From contig NZ_JAHCAS010000001.1 in the NCBI RefSeq assembly GCF_019634775.1, forward strand, positions 1,680,894-1,744,893: a DNA stretch of 64,000 nt, written 5' to 3'. Positions 1 through 11,080 of the stretch are shown here, one piece after another. The notes under the pieces are model-generated. The model searched no databases. It saw only the letters and a list, made by a program, of their open reading frames with translations, and was not told the origin of the DNA. Each line of letters starts with the position of its first letter. Position 1 is the first letter of the stretch. A program made the position numbers and the translations under genes. The stretch is from Dokdonella sp. (GTDB lineage: Bacteria > Pseudomonadota > Gammaproteobacteria > Xanthomonadales > Rhodanobacteraceae).

Positions 1-374
<374 letters not shown>

Positions 375-388
375 AGGGAGTCCAGACC

Positions 389-907
389 ATGTCCAACAAC
401 AAGCTTGCATTCGTCGCGGCGATGGTGGCGATGATGTTCGCGCTCGCCGCCTGCAGCCAGGACAAGGCCGCCGACACTGCCGCGCAGGCGACTCCGGCGG
501 AAACCGCGCCGGTGCCGATGCCGGCGCCCGGTTCGGATGCCGCGGCATGGAAGAAGTATCTGGCCGATGTGGTCATGAAAAACATGCAAGGCGTGAAGAC
601 GAACCGCCCGTACATGTACTTCGTGCCCGAGGGCAGCGACGACAAGGCGAACATGGACCGCGAGAACCAGCTCGACAACGTTAAGACCGTGGTCGCGCGC
701 GGTGTCCTGCCGGGCAACATGCTCGCCTTCGGCGGCCCGGATTCGGCGACCACCGCCGATCTCGTCGTCGAGGCCTTTTCCGAAGGCCAGGCCGGCACCC
801 TCAAGGATGTCGTCGTGCTGTTCGTCGGCGCGCAGGCCGATTCCGAGCGCGTCCAGGCGGCACTCGGCACGGTCGGTGCCAGCTACCGTTTCGCCGAGAT
901 GAAGTGA
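389..907 (+). CDS. Putative lipoprotein of unknown function
   Basis: 172 residues. The N-terminus is a lipoprotein signal: hydrophobic stretch from residue 6 to 20 and a lipobox LAAC with the acylated cysteine at position 22, followed by an Ala/Pro-rich linker to about residue 48. The mature domain (about 50-172) is a mixed alpha/beta sequence with no motif I recognise. It begins 14 bp after coaD, with GAGGGAG upstream of the ATG as ribosome binding site, and is followed by the ferredoxin gene, so it is probably co-transcribed with both. Function unknown; envelope location is inferred from the lipobox. Confidence 0.8.
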   Translation: MSNNKLAFVAAMVAMMFALAACSQDKAADTAAQATPAETAPVPMPAPGSDAAAWKKYLADVVMKNMQGVKTNRPYMYFVPEGSDDKANMDRENQLDNVKTVVARGVLPGNMLAFGGPDSATTADLVVEAFSEGQAGTLKDVVVLFVGAQADSERVQAALGTVGASYRFAEMK

Positions 908-940
908 GGCAACCGCGGTCGCGTCGCTGTGGCGACGTGA

Positions 941-2943
<2,003 letters not shown>

Positions 2944-2947
2944 TGCG

Positions 2948-3817
2948 ATGAAACTGTGGTCGCTGATGGGCAACTCGCAGCGTCTGGATGGCGGCGCGAT
3001 GTTCGGCAACGCGCCGAAGGCGGTCTGGCAGAGATGGATCCCCGCCGATGCCGGCAACGGCATTCCGCTGGCCTGCCGTTGCCTGCTCGCGCAGGGTGTC
3101 GATGGCAAGACCGTGCTGTTCGAGACCGGCATTGGTGCGTTCTTCGAGCCGAAGCTGCGCGAGCGCTATGGCGTCGTCGAGGAGCGCCACGTGCTGCTCG
3201 ATGCGCTCGCCGCCGCCGGCTTCAACGATGCCGACATCGACGTCGTCGTGCTCTCGCACCTGCATTTCGACCATGCCGGCGGCTTGCTCGCGGCGTGGCA
3301 AGAGGGCGAGTCGCCGCGCCTGCTGTTCCCGAATGCGAAGTTCGTGGTCGGCGCGCGCCACTGGCAACGCGCGCTCGATCCGCATCCGCGCGACCGCGCC
3401 TCGTTCATCGCCGAACTGCCGCAATTGCTGATCGACAGCGGTCGCCTCGAACTCGTCGATGGCACGCATTCGCAGGCGCTGGGCCAGGCCGTGCGCTTCG
3501 AGTTTTCCGATGGCCATACGCCCGGCCTGATGCTTGCCGAGATCGTCGCTGCGCACGGTGGAGTGGTGTTCTGTGCCGACCTGATCCCGGGTCGACCCTG
3601 GGTGCACCTGCCAATCACCATGGGCTACGACCGCTACCCGGAATTGCTGATCGACGAGAAGCAGCGCTTCCTCGACGACAAGCTCGCGCGCGGCGTGCGC
3701 CTGTTCTTCACCCATGACAGCGCGTGTGCGATGGCCAGCGTCGCGCGCGATGACAAGGGGCGCTATGCCGCGGTCGACGAGGTGGCCCGGCTCGATGCTT
3801 GGCCTCTGGCTGCGTAG
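2948..3817 (+). CDS. Metallo-beta-lactamase-fold hydrolase
   Basis: 289 residues. The zinc-binding motif is [10 protein letters not shown] with H104, H106, D108 and H109; later ligands are plausible at FSDGHTPG and the C-terminal FTHD. Overall layout resembles the lactonase/quorum-quenching branch of the MBL superfamily (AttM/AiiA-like), but the substrate cannot be told from sequence. No signal peptide. The gene lies 4 bp behind ggt. Its TAG stop (3815-3817) is part of the palindromic REP element that follows, so the very last codons may have been remodelled by insertion of the repeat. Confidence 0.85.
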   Translation: MKLWSLMGNSQRLDGGAMFGNAPKAVWQRWIPADAGNGIPLACRCLLAQGVDGKTVLFETGIGAFFEPKLRERYGVVEERHVLLDALAAAGFNDADIDVVVLSHLHFDHAGGLLAAWQEGESPRLLFPNAKFVVGARHWQRALDPHPRDRASFIAELPQLLIDSGRLELVDGTHSQALGQAVRFEFSDGHTPGLMLAEIVAAHGGVVFCADLIPGRPWVHLPITMGYDRYPELLIDEKQRFLDDKLARGVRLFFTHDSACAMASVARDDKGRYAAVDEVARLDAWPLAA

Positions 3818-3893
3818 GAGCCCGTTCACGGTCGATGCTTTTTTGGATCGCATCGAAAAACATCGTCGCTGAAGGGGCTCCTGCAGGGGTTCA
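3814..3893. repeat. REP-like palindrome
   Basis: GTAGGAGCCCGTTCACGG then CGATGC on the left and GAAGGGGCTCCTGCAGG on the right form an imperfect inverted repeat of about 80 bp, with a smaller inner pairing around ATCG. The same family recurs at about 20724, 28827, 34381, 37889 and 45629. It overlaps the stop codon of the upstream MBL hydrolase gene. Confidence 0.85.
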
Positions 3894-3977
3894 TTTCTCC
3901 TGCGGTTTGCCCCGCCCTTGACGCGCGCCGCGCGCATTGGCAGCGTGGCGGTTCCTTAAATCCCTCCGGAGCCACCC

Positions 3978-4475
3978 ATGCGCATCCTCCTGCTCGCCGC
4001 CGTGCTTTTCGCCGGCCAGGCCTTCGCCCACGACGATCACGCCGCAACCGGTCACGAACGCGAGCCGGCCGCGCCGGTTCCGGTCGAAACGACCGCCGCC
4101 GGCGCGGTCTACGGAGCCGTCTTGCCGAAGGACATGCCGGCAGCGGTCGGCATCGACGTGGCAGTGAAGAATCCCGCCGACTATCTCGGCAAGACGATCG
4201 CCTTCAGCGGCGAGATCACCCAGGTCTGCAAGAAGAAGGGCTGCTGGCTGGTGCTGACTGGCGCGGACGGCGGCTATGCGCGTGTCGCCATGCATGATCA
4301 TGCCTTTGGCGTACCGACCGATTCGAAGGGGCCGGCGATTGTCTACGGGACGTTGTCCGAGAAGGTTTTCAGCCAGGCCGAGATCGATCACCTGCGTGAG
4401 GACGGGGCAACCGCGCCGGCCGAGCGCGAACTCAACATCGATGCCCTGTCGGTCGTGATTCCGCAAGCCGGCTGA
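3978..4475 (+). CDS. DUF4920-type periplasmic protein
   Basis: 165 residues. A Sec signal peptide (residues 1-17, AFA followed by HDD) and a His/Asp-rich start of the mature protein (HDDHAATGHE) suggest export and possibly metal contact. The core (about 40-160) has the DUF4920 pattern: YLGKTIAFSGEITQVCKKKGCWLVL, with the Cys pair spaced CKKKGC. Function is not established for the family; an oligonucleotide/nucleic-acid-binding-like beta barrel is often proposed, which I cannot confirm. The TMEM43-like gene follows after 10 bp and the MAPEG gene 9 bp after that, so the three form a likely envelope operon. Confidence 0.75.
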   Translation: MRILLLAAVLFAGQAFAHDDHAATGHEREPAAPVPVETTAAGAVYGAVLPKDMPAAVGIDVAVKNPADYLGKTIAFSGEITQVCKKKGCWLVLTGADGGYARVAMHDHAFGVPTDSKGPAIVYGTLSEKVFSQAEIDHLREDGATAPAERELNIDALSVVIPQAG

Positions 4476-4485
4476 CCGGCCGCCG

Positions 4486-5175
4486 ATGGCCACGCGCTCG
4501 CCTCGTTTCCTCGCTGCGACGCTCGCCGTACTGGCGTTGGTCGCGGCGGGGCTGGCGTGGTGGTCGCAGGATGATCGCCTCACCCGCGGTGGGGCGTCGT
4601 CGACGCAGCCGCTCACGGCAACCGATGACCGTATCGATCCGGCCAACGAAGGCCGCCTGGTGCGGGTGGAGGGCCGGCTCGGCGTGGAGGGCGTGGCCAT
4701 CGACACCGAGCTCGGCATCAGCAGCGATGCTGCGCTGATGCTGCGCGAAGTCGAGATGTACCAATGGCACGAACGCTGCCTCGCCGATGCGTGCACGCAT
4801 TCCGTTGCATGGTCGTCGGAGCCGGTCGATTCGGCTCGCTTCACCGAGCCGGCCGGACACCTGAATCCAACCCCGTTCCCACTGCTCGCCGCGCGCTTCA
4901 GCGCGCCGACGCTGCGCCTCGGTGCCTTTCGGGTCGCACCCGACCTGCTCGTCGCCCTGCCGTCGGTGCCGCGTCCGGTGTCGGCCGCCGAACTCGCGCC
5001 GAACCTCGCCGCGAGCTTCCGCGATGTCGAGGGCGTGTTGTTCTCGGGCGACGACCCGGCCAACCCCGCAGTCGGTGACTTGCGCGTGCGCTACCACATC
5101 GTCGCCACTGGCCCCGTCACACTGACTGGCGTGCAGCGCGGCGAATGGCTCACCCCTGCCGCGGGCACGGATTGA
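4486..5175 (+). CDS. TMEM43-family membrane-anchored protein
   Basis: 229 residues with one N-terminal transmembrane segment (about 10-27). The region NEGRLVRVEGRL and LREVEMYQWHE matches the core pattern of the TMEM43 family (bacterial relatives carry N-x-G-x-LV...VEMYQW). Bacterial members are uncharacterised; the eukaryotic protein is an inner nuclear membrane protein. The bacterial family is usually longer with several C-terminal membrane helices; this copy seems to have only the N-terminal helix and the soluble domain. It lies between the DUF4920 and MAPEG genes in a tight cluster. Confidence 0.65.
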   Translation: MATRSPRFLAATLAVLALVAAGLAWWSQDDRLTRGGASSTQPLTATDDRIDPANEGRLVRVEGRLGVEGVAIDTELGISSDAALMLREVEMYQWHERCLADACTHSVAWSSEPVDSARFTEPAGHLNPTPFPLLAARFSAPTLRLGAFRVAPDLLVALPSVPRPVSAAELAPNLAASFRDVEGVLFSGDDPANPAVGDLRVRYHIVATGPVTLTGVQRGEWLTPAAGTD

Positions 5176-5184
5176 GGACCGCCA

Positions 5185-5580
5185 ATGCACGTCACAGGAT
5201 TCTATGCGGCACTCGCTGCGCTGCTCGTCCTGTTCCTCGCCGTGCGGGTCATCCTGCGCCGCAAGTCGGCACGGATCGGCATCGGCACCGGCGGCGACCA
5301 TGAACTCGCCCGACGCGTGCGCGCGCACGCGAACGCGGTCGAATACCTGCCCATCGGCCTGATCCTGTTGCTGTTGGTCGAACTGAATCAGGCCCGGCCG
5401 CTGCTCGTCCATGTGCTCGGCGCGACCCTGGTCGGCGGGCGCGTGCTGCACGCCATCGGCCTGTCGAAGAATGCGGGCATCAGCCCCGGCCGCACGCTTG
5501 GCATGATATTCAGCCTCCTCGCCATCCTCGCCATGGCCATGCTGCTGTTGTGGCAGTACACCACGGCCGCGATGGGCTGA
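5185..5580 (+). CDS. MAPEG-family membrane protein
   Basis: 131 residues, four predicted transmembrane helices (about 5-23, 53-70, 72-90, 105-126). Signature residues are the RRVRAHANAVEYLPIGLIL block, the helix 2 pattern typical of MAPEG (membrane-associated proteins in eicosanoid and glutathione metabolism). Bacterial members may have glutathione-dependent transferase or peroxidase activity; this is family knowledge and not shown here. GAGG lies ahead of the ATG. Ends convergently with the NUDIX gene, 105 bp away. Confidence 0.85.
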   Translation: MHVTGFYAALAALLVLFLAVRVILRRKSARIGIGTGGDHELARRVRAHANAVEYLPIGLILLLLVELNQARPLLVHVLGATLVGGRVLHAIGLSKNAGISPGRTLGMIFSLLAILAMAMLLLWQYTTAAMG

Positions 5581-5685
5581 GTCCTTTGCCGCAATGGGTG
5601 CGGCGACCCTGCTGGTTGCTTGAAGCCGGTTGCCCCAGGGGCAGTGCTCCGCACTCGCTGCGAAGCGTCGCCGCCCCGCAACGGC

Positions 5686-6225
5686 TCAGGCGCCGCGCAT
5701 GGATGCCTCATTGTCGAGGAAGTACAGCCCGGCAAAGATCTTCGGGTCGACCGAGCAGCCTTCGGCCATGCGTTCGACCAGCCAGCGCGCGGCTTCGTGG
5801 CGCGGGATCTCGTGGACGACGATGTCCTCGGTGTCGTCGCCACCGCCGGCCTCGATGCGCTTGAGGTCGTGGGCGCGGACGAAGGCGAGGATTTCGTTGC
5901 TCATGCCGGCCGAGGTCGGGCCCGCCATGATGTATTCGATGCGGCCGGCGGCGTAGCCGGTTTCCTCGACCAGTTCGCGGTGGGCGGCGGCGACGGCGTC
6001 CTCGTCGCGGGCCTGGGCCTGGTCGCCGACGAGTCCGGCCGGCATCTCGATCGTGCGGCAGTCCAGCGCCGGGCGGAATTGCTCGACGAACAGCAGCTTG
6101 TCCTCGCCGGTGACGGCGATGATCATGACCCCGCCGCCAGGGTTGGTGCGCTCGGCGTACTCCCAGCGCCCGCGCTTCATCAGACGCAGCCAGATGCCGT
6201 TGCAAAGGGTCGTGGTTTCGTTCAT
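5686..6225 (-). CDS. NUDIX hydrolase, ADP-ribose pyrophosphatase-like
   Basis: 179 residues from the ATG at 6225. Hydrolyses a nucleoside-diphosphate-linked substrate, most likely ADP-ribose or a related sugar nucleotide. The Nudix box is AAHRELVEETGY with the E-x7-REL-x-EE-x-G core intact; the leading glycine lies two residues further upstream than in the strict consensus. The preceding EMPAGLVGD segment (IEMPAGL) is typical of the ADP-ribose pyrophosphatase branch. The frame stays open far upstream, but homology begins at MNETTT, which sits next to the opposite-strand start of the propeller gene, giving a short divergent promoter region. Confidence 0.88.
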   Translation of the reverse strand: MNETTTLCNGIWLRLMKRGRWEYAERTNPGGGVMIIAVTGEDKLLFVEQFRPALDCRTIEMPAGLVGDQAQARDEDAVAAAHRELVEETGYAAGRIEYIMAGPTSAGMSNEILAFVRAHDLKRIEAGGGDDTEDIVVHEIPRHEAARWLVERMAEGCSVDPKIFAGLYFLDNEASMRGA

Positions 6226-6303
6226 TTTAGGCGGCTTCCCGAACTTTCGCGGGCGCGACGGGTCTCCGTCGCGCGAATCCCGCAAGCATCCAAGGTTCCC
6301 CCG

Positions 6304-7833
6304 ATGAAGATCAAGCGACTGTTGTGTTGCCTCGCCCTGCTTGCCGGCGCATCCACCCTCCACGCGCAGGGCCCGGCGACGCAGCCGGCCGGTACCGATA
6401 CCGCCGAGTCGACGCGCGACGTGCGCCAGCTCACCAAGGCCGAGATCGATGCCATAGACGACGCCGACCTGTTGGGGCGCCTGGTCACCGGTTACGCGAA
6501 GATCCGCGACGGTGGTCGCCTGATCTGGACCTACGAGCGCCTGCACACCCTGTACCCGAACGTCGGCGACTACGCCTTCGCGCTGGCCGTGCTGTATGCG
6601 AGCAAGGGTGACAAGACAGCCACCTACGACCTCCTGCTCAAGATGAAGGAGCAGGGCTACGGCTACGACCTCGAGAACGACAAACGCTTCGCCAAGGTTG
6701 CCGATACCGAATTGTGGAAGTTCCTCGCGCAGAGCCTCAAGGCGAACATGCGGCCGTTCGGCGAGGGCAAGCCCGCGTTCGAGCTGCCCAAGGGCGATTT
6801 CCTGCACGAGTCGCTGGCCTGGGATCCGAAGCGCAAGCAGCTCCTCGTGGGCAGCGCGCGCGAGGGAACGATCCAGCTCGCCGGCACCGACGGCCAGCTC
6901 AAGCCGTTCATCAGGCCCGATGCAACCAACGGCCTGTGGGGTGTCTACGCGATGGCCGTCGACGCCGATCGCGACCTGCTCTACGTCGCCGCGACCTCGT
7001 CGACCCTGTTCAAGGGCTTCAGCCAGGATGATCTCGGCAAGTCGGGCGTATTCAAGTTCCAGTTGTCCAGTGGCCGCTTCCTCGAACGCTACCTCGCCCC
7101 CGGGCCCGGCACGCATTCGCTGACCTCGATCACGGTCGGCAAGAGCGGCGCCATGTTCGTCGCCGACGGCCTGCGCAACCTGATCTACAAGATCGAAGGC
7201 AAGGGGCTCAAGGTCGCCGTGTCGGACCCGAACCTGAGGAGCGTCCGTGGTCTCGCAGTGAGCGACGACGGCAAGCTGCTCTATTTCGCGGACTACCAGC
7301 TCGGCCTGTTCGGCGTGCATCTGGCAACCGGCAAGGGTTTTCCGGTCACCTACAACCCCAAGACACTCGTGCTCGGCGGCATCGATGGCCTGTACTGGTA
7401 CGAAGGCACCCTGGTGGTCATCGAGAACGGCATGCACCCGCAGCGCGTCATGCGCCTGACGCTGTCGCCGGAGGGTTCGAGCATCACCAGGATCATGCCG
7501 CTCGACGTCGCCAACCCGGCGTTCAAGCTGCCGACCTACGGCGCGGTGGCGGGTGACAAACTCTATTTCGTCGCCAACAGCCAGAAAGGTAACTACGGTC
7601 AGTACGGTGACGTGAGGGATGCGAATGCGTTCGAGCCGGTGAAGGTGTTCCGCAGCGATCTGCGTTTCAACTGGGGGCAGGGCATCGCTTCTCCGGCGAC
7701 GTCGGTGCGCACCGCCGCGCCCGAGGAAGGCAAGGAGCTGCTGCGCACGCGCCCGAGCCTGCTCGATAGCGGTGCCCCGCGCGTTGAGCCCGATCCGGCC
7801 GAGAAAGCCAAGGACGCGAAGAAGGGCGATTGA
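6304..7833 (+). CDS. Secreted beta-propeller (SMP-30/NHL-like) protein
   Basis: 509 residues. Signal peptide 1-21 (HAQ cleavage region). Residues about 45-150 look like a helical TPR-like section (LLGRLVTGYAKI, YAFALAVLYASKGDKTATYDLLLKMKEQG). Residues about 165-470 contain repeated WD/NHL-like blades (SLAWDPKRKQLLVGSAREGTI; YAMAVDADRDLLYVAA; SITVGKSGAMFVADG; RGLAVSDDGKLLYFADY), as in SMP-30/gluconolactonase-like propellers. The C-terminal tail is charged (EPDPAEKAKDAKKGD). I chose the ATG at 6304 because it gives a clean signal peptide. Catalytic residues are not evident; it may be a binding or scaffold protein. Confidence 0.75.
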   Translation: MKIKRLLCCLALLAGASTLHAQGPATQPAGTDTAESTRDVRQLTKAEIDAIDDADLLGRLVTGYAKIRDGGRLIWTYERLHTLYPNVGDYAFALAVLYASKGDKTATYDLLLKMKEQGYGYDLENDKRFAKVADTELWKFLAQSLKANMRPFGEGKPAFELPKGDFLHESLAWDPKRKQLLVGSAREGTIQLAGTDGQLKPFIRPDATNGLWGVYAMAVDADRDLLYVAATSSTLFKGFSQDDLGKSGVFKFQLSSGRFLERYLAPGPGTHSLTSITVGKSGAMFVADGLRNLIYKIEGKGLKVAVSDPNLRSVRGLAVSDDGKLLYFADYQLGLFGVHLATGKGFPVTYNPKTLVLGGIDGLYWYEGTLVVIENGMHPQRVMRLTLSPEGSSITRIMPLDVANPAFKLPTYGAVAGDKLYFVANSQKGNYGQYGDVRDANAFEPVKVFRSDLRFNWGQGIASPATSVRTAAPEEGKELLRTRPSLLDSGAPRVEPDPAEKAKDAKKGD

Positions 7834-7898
7834 GGGGCGCGCGCAAGCGCTGCATTCCGCTTCGTTCCGGGCCATCCCCCAAGCGCCGATCGCGGTGC

Positions 7899-8786
7899 TC
7901 AACCCGCCAGCCCGCGCACCCGCGCCCGCGTCATCGGGCCGATGCGCAGACGGTCGAACAGGGTTTCGACCGCGTCCCAGTCGTGCGCGCGCCGCGCATA
8001 CGCTTCGACCGAGGCAGGCACTGGCGCATCGACGGCAATGCCGGTCAGTGCACGCGACAGGCGCGCGATGTCGGCGTGTTCGCGCAGGCGCGCCGATGTG
8101 GCGGCAGCGCCGCGCAGGCGCAGGAAGGCGACTTCATCGGCACGCGCGAGCAAGGTGTCGAGGGAGCCGAAATGGGCGAGCAGGGTGGCTGCGGTCTTGG
8201 CGCCGATGCCGGGTACGCCCGGAATATTGTCGATCGCGTCGCCGGTAAGGGCGAGATAGTCGGCGACCTGTTCGGGCTTCACGCCGAGGCGCTGGCGGAC
8301 ACCGTGCGCGTCCCAGCGCTGGTCGCGGGAAAAATCCCACTGCTCGACCTGGTCGCCGACCAGCTGGCCGAAGTCCTTGTCGGCCGAGACGATAACCACG
8401 CGCCGGTCGTGGCGTGCGAGGCAGGCCACGGCACTGCCGATCAGGTCATCGGCCTCGTACTGCCGGTCGGTCAGCACGGTCAGGCCAAGAGCTGCGGCGA
8501 CTTCGCGGCAGTAGTCGAACTGGCGCACGAGTTCGGCCGGCGGCAGTTCACGGTTGGCCTTGTACGCCGGGTAGATCGCGTTGCGGAACGAACCGGTCAG
8601 GGATTCGTCGAAGGCGATTGCCGCATGTCCCGGCCGCACGCGCTCGAGCAGGTCGAGCAGGAAGCGCGTGAAGCCGTGCACGGCATTGACCGGATGCCCG
8701 TCGATGTCGGTGAAGTCGGGCGGGATCGAATGCCAGGCACGGAACACGTACAGGCTGGCATCGACGAGATAGACGCGGTCCGGCAC
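7899..8786 (-). CDS. 5'-3' exonuclease (DNA polymerase I N-domain type)
   Basis: 295 residues, the length of stand-alone flap endonuclease/ExoIX-like proteins. Visible motifs: VYLVDASLYVFRAWH (first metal Asp), FDESLTGSFRNAIYPAYKANR (arch and DNA-contact region), YEADDLIGS, VIVSADKDFGQLV (metal aspartates), and the helix-hairpin-helix GVPGIGAKTAATLL. These match the 5'-3' exonuclease domain of Pol I. It likely acts in RNA-primer or flap removal. The nitroreductase gene precedes it on the same strand with a gap of only 4 bp, so the pair is probably an operon. Confidence 0.92.
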   Translation of the reverse strand: MPDRVYLVDASLYVFRAWHSIPPDFTDIDGHPVNAVHGFTRFLLDLLERVRPGHAAIAFDESLTGSFRNAIYPAYKANRELPPAELVRQFDYCREVAAALGLTVLTDRQYEADDLIGSAVACLARHDRRVVIVSADKDFGQLVGDQVEQWDFSRDQRWDAHGVRQRLGVKPEQVADYLALTGDAIDNIPGVPGIGAKTAATLLAHFGSLDTLLARADEVAFLRLRGAAATSARLREHADIARLSRALTGIAVDAPVPASVEAYARRAHDWDAVETLFDRLRIGPMTRARVRGLAG

Positions 8787-8790
8787 GACC

Positions 8791-9354
8791 TCAGCCTTCC
8801 CAGTCGGTCAGCAGGTCGGCCAGTGCGGGTCGCGCGTGTTCGGACGCTGGCTGGCGAATTGTGCCGACATGCACGAAGCCGACGATGCTCTCGTTGCCGG
8901 CCAAGCCGAGCAGGGTGGCGACATCGGCATCGTAGGCGGCCCAGCCGGTCAGCCACTGCGCACCGAAGCCGAGCGCCTGCGCGGCGAGCAGCAGGTTGTA
9001 GGCAACGCAAGCGGACGAGAGCAGCTGTTCCTGCACAGGCACCTTGTGGCCGGCGCTCACGCGCGCGACGACGGCGACGACCAGCGGCGCGGCGTCGAAG
9101 CGTGTCCTGTCCTTGTCGATTGCGGCAGCAGGTGCGTCGGGCTCCTTCGCGGCATGGATGCGCGCCAGTGCCTCGCCGAGGTGCCGTCGTGCGTCACCGC
9201 GAATGCGGATCAGGCGATACGGCGTGAGGCGGCCGTGGTCGGGCACACGGATCGCGGCCGAGAGCATGGCTTCGATCTGCGCGTCGTCCGGCGCCGGCTC
9301 GCCGAGTTGCCGCGACGGCACCGACAGACGTCGGTTGAGGATGTCGAGAGACAT
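8791..9354 (-). CDS. Nitroreductase-family FMN oxidoreductase (YdjA-like)
   Basis: 187 residues. Short nitroreductases of this length match the YdjA group: LNRRLSVPSRQLGEPAPDD at the N-terminus, VPDHGRLTPYRLIRI, then LLSSACVAYNLLLAAQALGFGAQWLTGWAAYD and a C-terminal GFVHVGTI. An NAD(P)H-dependent FMN enzyme reducing nitro or quinone substrates is expected from the family. First gene of a two-gene unit with the exonuclease. The 178 bp upstream, before pntAA on the other strand, hold both promoters. Confidence 0.9.
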   Translation of the reverse strand: MSLDILNRRLSVPSRQLGEPAPDDAQIEAMLSAAIRVPDHGRLTPYRLIRIRGDARRHLGEALARIHAAKEPDAPAAAIDKDRTRFDAAPLVVAVVARVSAGHKVPVQEQLLSSACVAYNLLLAAQALGFGAQWLTGWAAYDADVATLLGLAGNESIVGFVHVGTIRQPASEHARPALADLLTDWEG

Positions 9355-9532
9355 TGCAGCTCCAGGTTGCAGGGCGACTCCGTTTGCGTGTCGCGGATGA
9401 ATTCATTCCCGCGAATCGGTTCGCTCGGACGCGCCGAAGCGCGCAGTGTAGCGGCTGCGCCGTCGTCGGTACCCTGTGCCTTGTCGCCCAGTTCGGCTAG
9501 GATGCACGGGTCATGTCGTCCGGGGAGGGGCC

Positions 9533-10669
9533 ATGCCGGTTGCCGTAGCCGTATTGCGCGAGTCCGCGCCCGGTGAACGTCGCGTCGCGCTGACGCCCGA
9601 CGTCGCCAAGAAGCTCAAATCCCTCGGCGCCGATATCGTGCTCGAGCAGGGCGCCGCCACCTCGGCCTGCTTCGCCGATGCCGCGTTTGCCAATGCCGAG
9701 ATCGTCGCCGATGCCGCCAGCGCGCTGGCGCGTGCCGACGTGTTGCTGCGCGTGCAGCCGCCGTCGCTCGACGAAATCGCGAAGCTGAAGGAAGGCGCCG
9801 TCGTCGTCGCCCACCTGCAACCGCATCTCGCGCCCGAGCGTGTCAGGGCGCTGCGCGACCGGAAAATCACCGCTTTCGCCATGGAACTGCTCCCGCGCAC
9901 CACGCGCGCGCAGGCCATGGACGTGCTGTCCTCACAGGCCGCGGTCACCGGCTACAAGGCCGTGCTGATCGCCGCCGAGGCGGCACCGAAGTTCTTCCCG
10001 ATGCTTACCACTGCCGCCGGCACGATCCGCCCGAGCAAGGTGCTCGTGGTCGGCGCGGGCGTCGCCGGCCTGCAGGCGATCGCCACCGCGCGCCGCCTCG
10101 GCGCCCAGGTCGAAGGCTTCGACGTGCGTCCGGAAACGCGTGAGCAGATCGAATCGCTTGGTGCGAAGTTCCTCGATCTTGGCGTGTCGGCCGCCGGCAG
10201 CGGCGGCTACGCGCGCGAACTCACGCCCGAGGAGCGCGAGCAGCAACAGCAGGCGCTGGCCGATCATCTCAAGGGTATCGATGTCGTCGTCACCACGGCC
10301 GCCGTACCCGGCCGCAAGGCACCGCGCATCATCAGCGCTGCGATGATCGCCGGCATGAAGGCCGGTGCCGTCATCGTAGACATCGCCGCCGAGTCGGGCG
10401 GCAACACCGACCTCAGCGAACCCGGCAAGACCGTGCTCACCGCCAACGGCGTCAGCGTGATCGGTACGGTCAACCTGCCGGCGACCACGCCGATCCATGC
10501 CAGCGAGATGTACGCGCGCAACCTCTACAACTTCCTCGAGCTCTCGCTCAAGGACGGTGCGCTGAGCCTCGACTGGGAAGACGAACTGATCGCCAAGACC
10601 TGCCTCACCCACGCTGGCGAGATCAGGCACGAGCCGACGAAGCAACTGGTCGAAGGGGGCGCGTCATGA
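9533..10669 (+). CDS. pntAA: NAD(P) transhydrogenase alpha subunit, domain I part
   Basis: 378 residues; the NAD(H)-binding part of the proton-translocating transhydrogenase, which uses the proton gradient to reduce NADP+ with NADH at the inner membrane. Motifs: ESAPGERRVALTPD at the N-terminus, Rossmann stretch VLVVGAGVAGLQAIATARRLGA, the Q-x-T region around RPETREQIESLGAKF, and VIVDIAAESGGN. The frame is open from 9476, but the ATG at 9533 has GGGGAGGGG just ahead and gives the family's usual start. Split alpha subunits (pntAA plus pntAB) are typical of many proteobacteria. Overlaps pntAB by 4 bp. Confidence 0.95.
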   Translation: MPVAVAVLRESAPGERRVALTPDVAKKLKSLGADIVLEQGAATSACFADAAFANAEIVADAASALARADVLLRVQPPSLDEIAKLKEGAVVVAHLQPHLAPERVRALRDRKITAFAMELLPRTTRAQAMDVLSSQAAVTGYKAVLIAAEAAPKFFPMLTTAAGTIRPSKVLVVGAGVAGLQAIATARRLGAQVEGFDVRPETREQIESLGAKFLDLGVSAAGSGGYARELTPEEREQQQQALADHLKGIDVVVTTAAVPGRKAPRIISAAMIAGMKAGAVIVDIAAESGGNTDLSEPGKTVLTANGVSVIGTVNLPATTPIHASEMYARNLYNFLELSLKDGALSLDWEDELIAKTCLTHAGEIRHEPTKQLVEGGAS

Positions 10670-10956
10670 CCGATGGTTTCCTGTATCTGTACATCTTTCT
10701 TCTCGCCGCCTTCACCGGCAAGGAGATCATCGGCCGCGTGCCGGTGATCCTGCACACGCCGCTGATGTCCGGTTCGAACTTCGTGCACGGCATCGTCCTG
10801 GTCGGCGCGATGATCGCGCTGGCACATGCGGAGTCGACCTTGGCCAAGGCCATCGGCTTCATCGGCGTCGCGCTTGGTGCCGGCAATGCCGCGGGTGGCT
10901 ACGTGGTGACCGAACGCATGCTCGAGATGTTCAAGTCGAGCAAGGACAACAAATAG
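10666..10956 (+). CDS. pntAB: NAD(P) transhydrogenase alpha subunit, membrane part
   Basis: 96 residues with three transmembrane helices; forms part of the proton channel (domain II) of transhydrogenase. Hallmark sequence HTPLMSGSNFVHGIVLVGA and a C-terminal GYVVTERMLEMFK. ATGA overlap with pntAA shows translational coupling. The following 124-bp gap before pntB is longer than elsewhere in the operon and contains GC-rich palindromic sequence around 10976-10998. Confidence 0.95.
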   Translation: MTDGFLYLYIFLLAAFTGKEIIGRVPVILHTPLMSGSNFVHGIVLVGAMIALAHAESTLAKAIGFIGVALGAGNAAGGYVVTERMLEMFKSSKDNK

Positions 10957-11080
10957 GCCGGGTGGCCGACGTGCCTGGCGCCATGATGCCGGCGCCCGTT
11001 CACCGACCGCCCTCCGCCACTGGCGGCTCATGCCTGACAGCGTCGGCCTGATCCGCTGAAACCATCCGGGGAATGCACGC

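Noticed and set aside
5620..6303. N-terminal extension of the propeller protein
   Set aside because: The frame is open through the opposite-strand NUDIX gene, but signal peptide and family start are at 6304.
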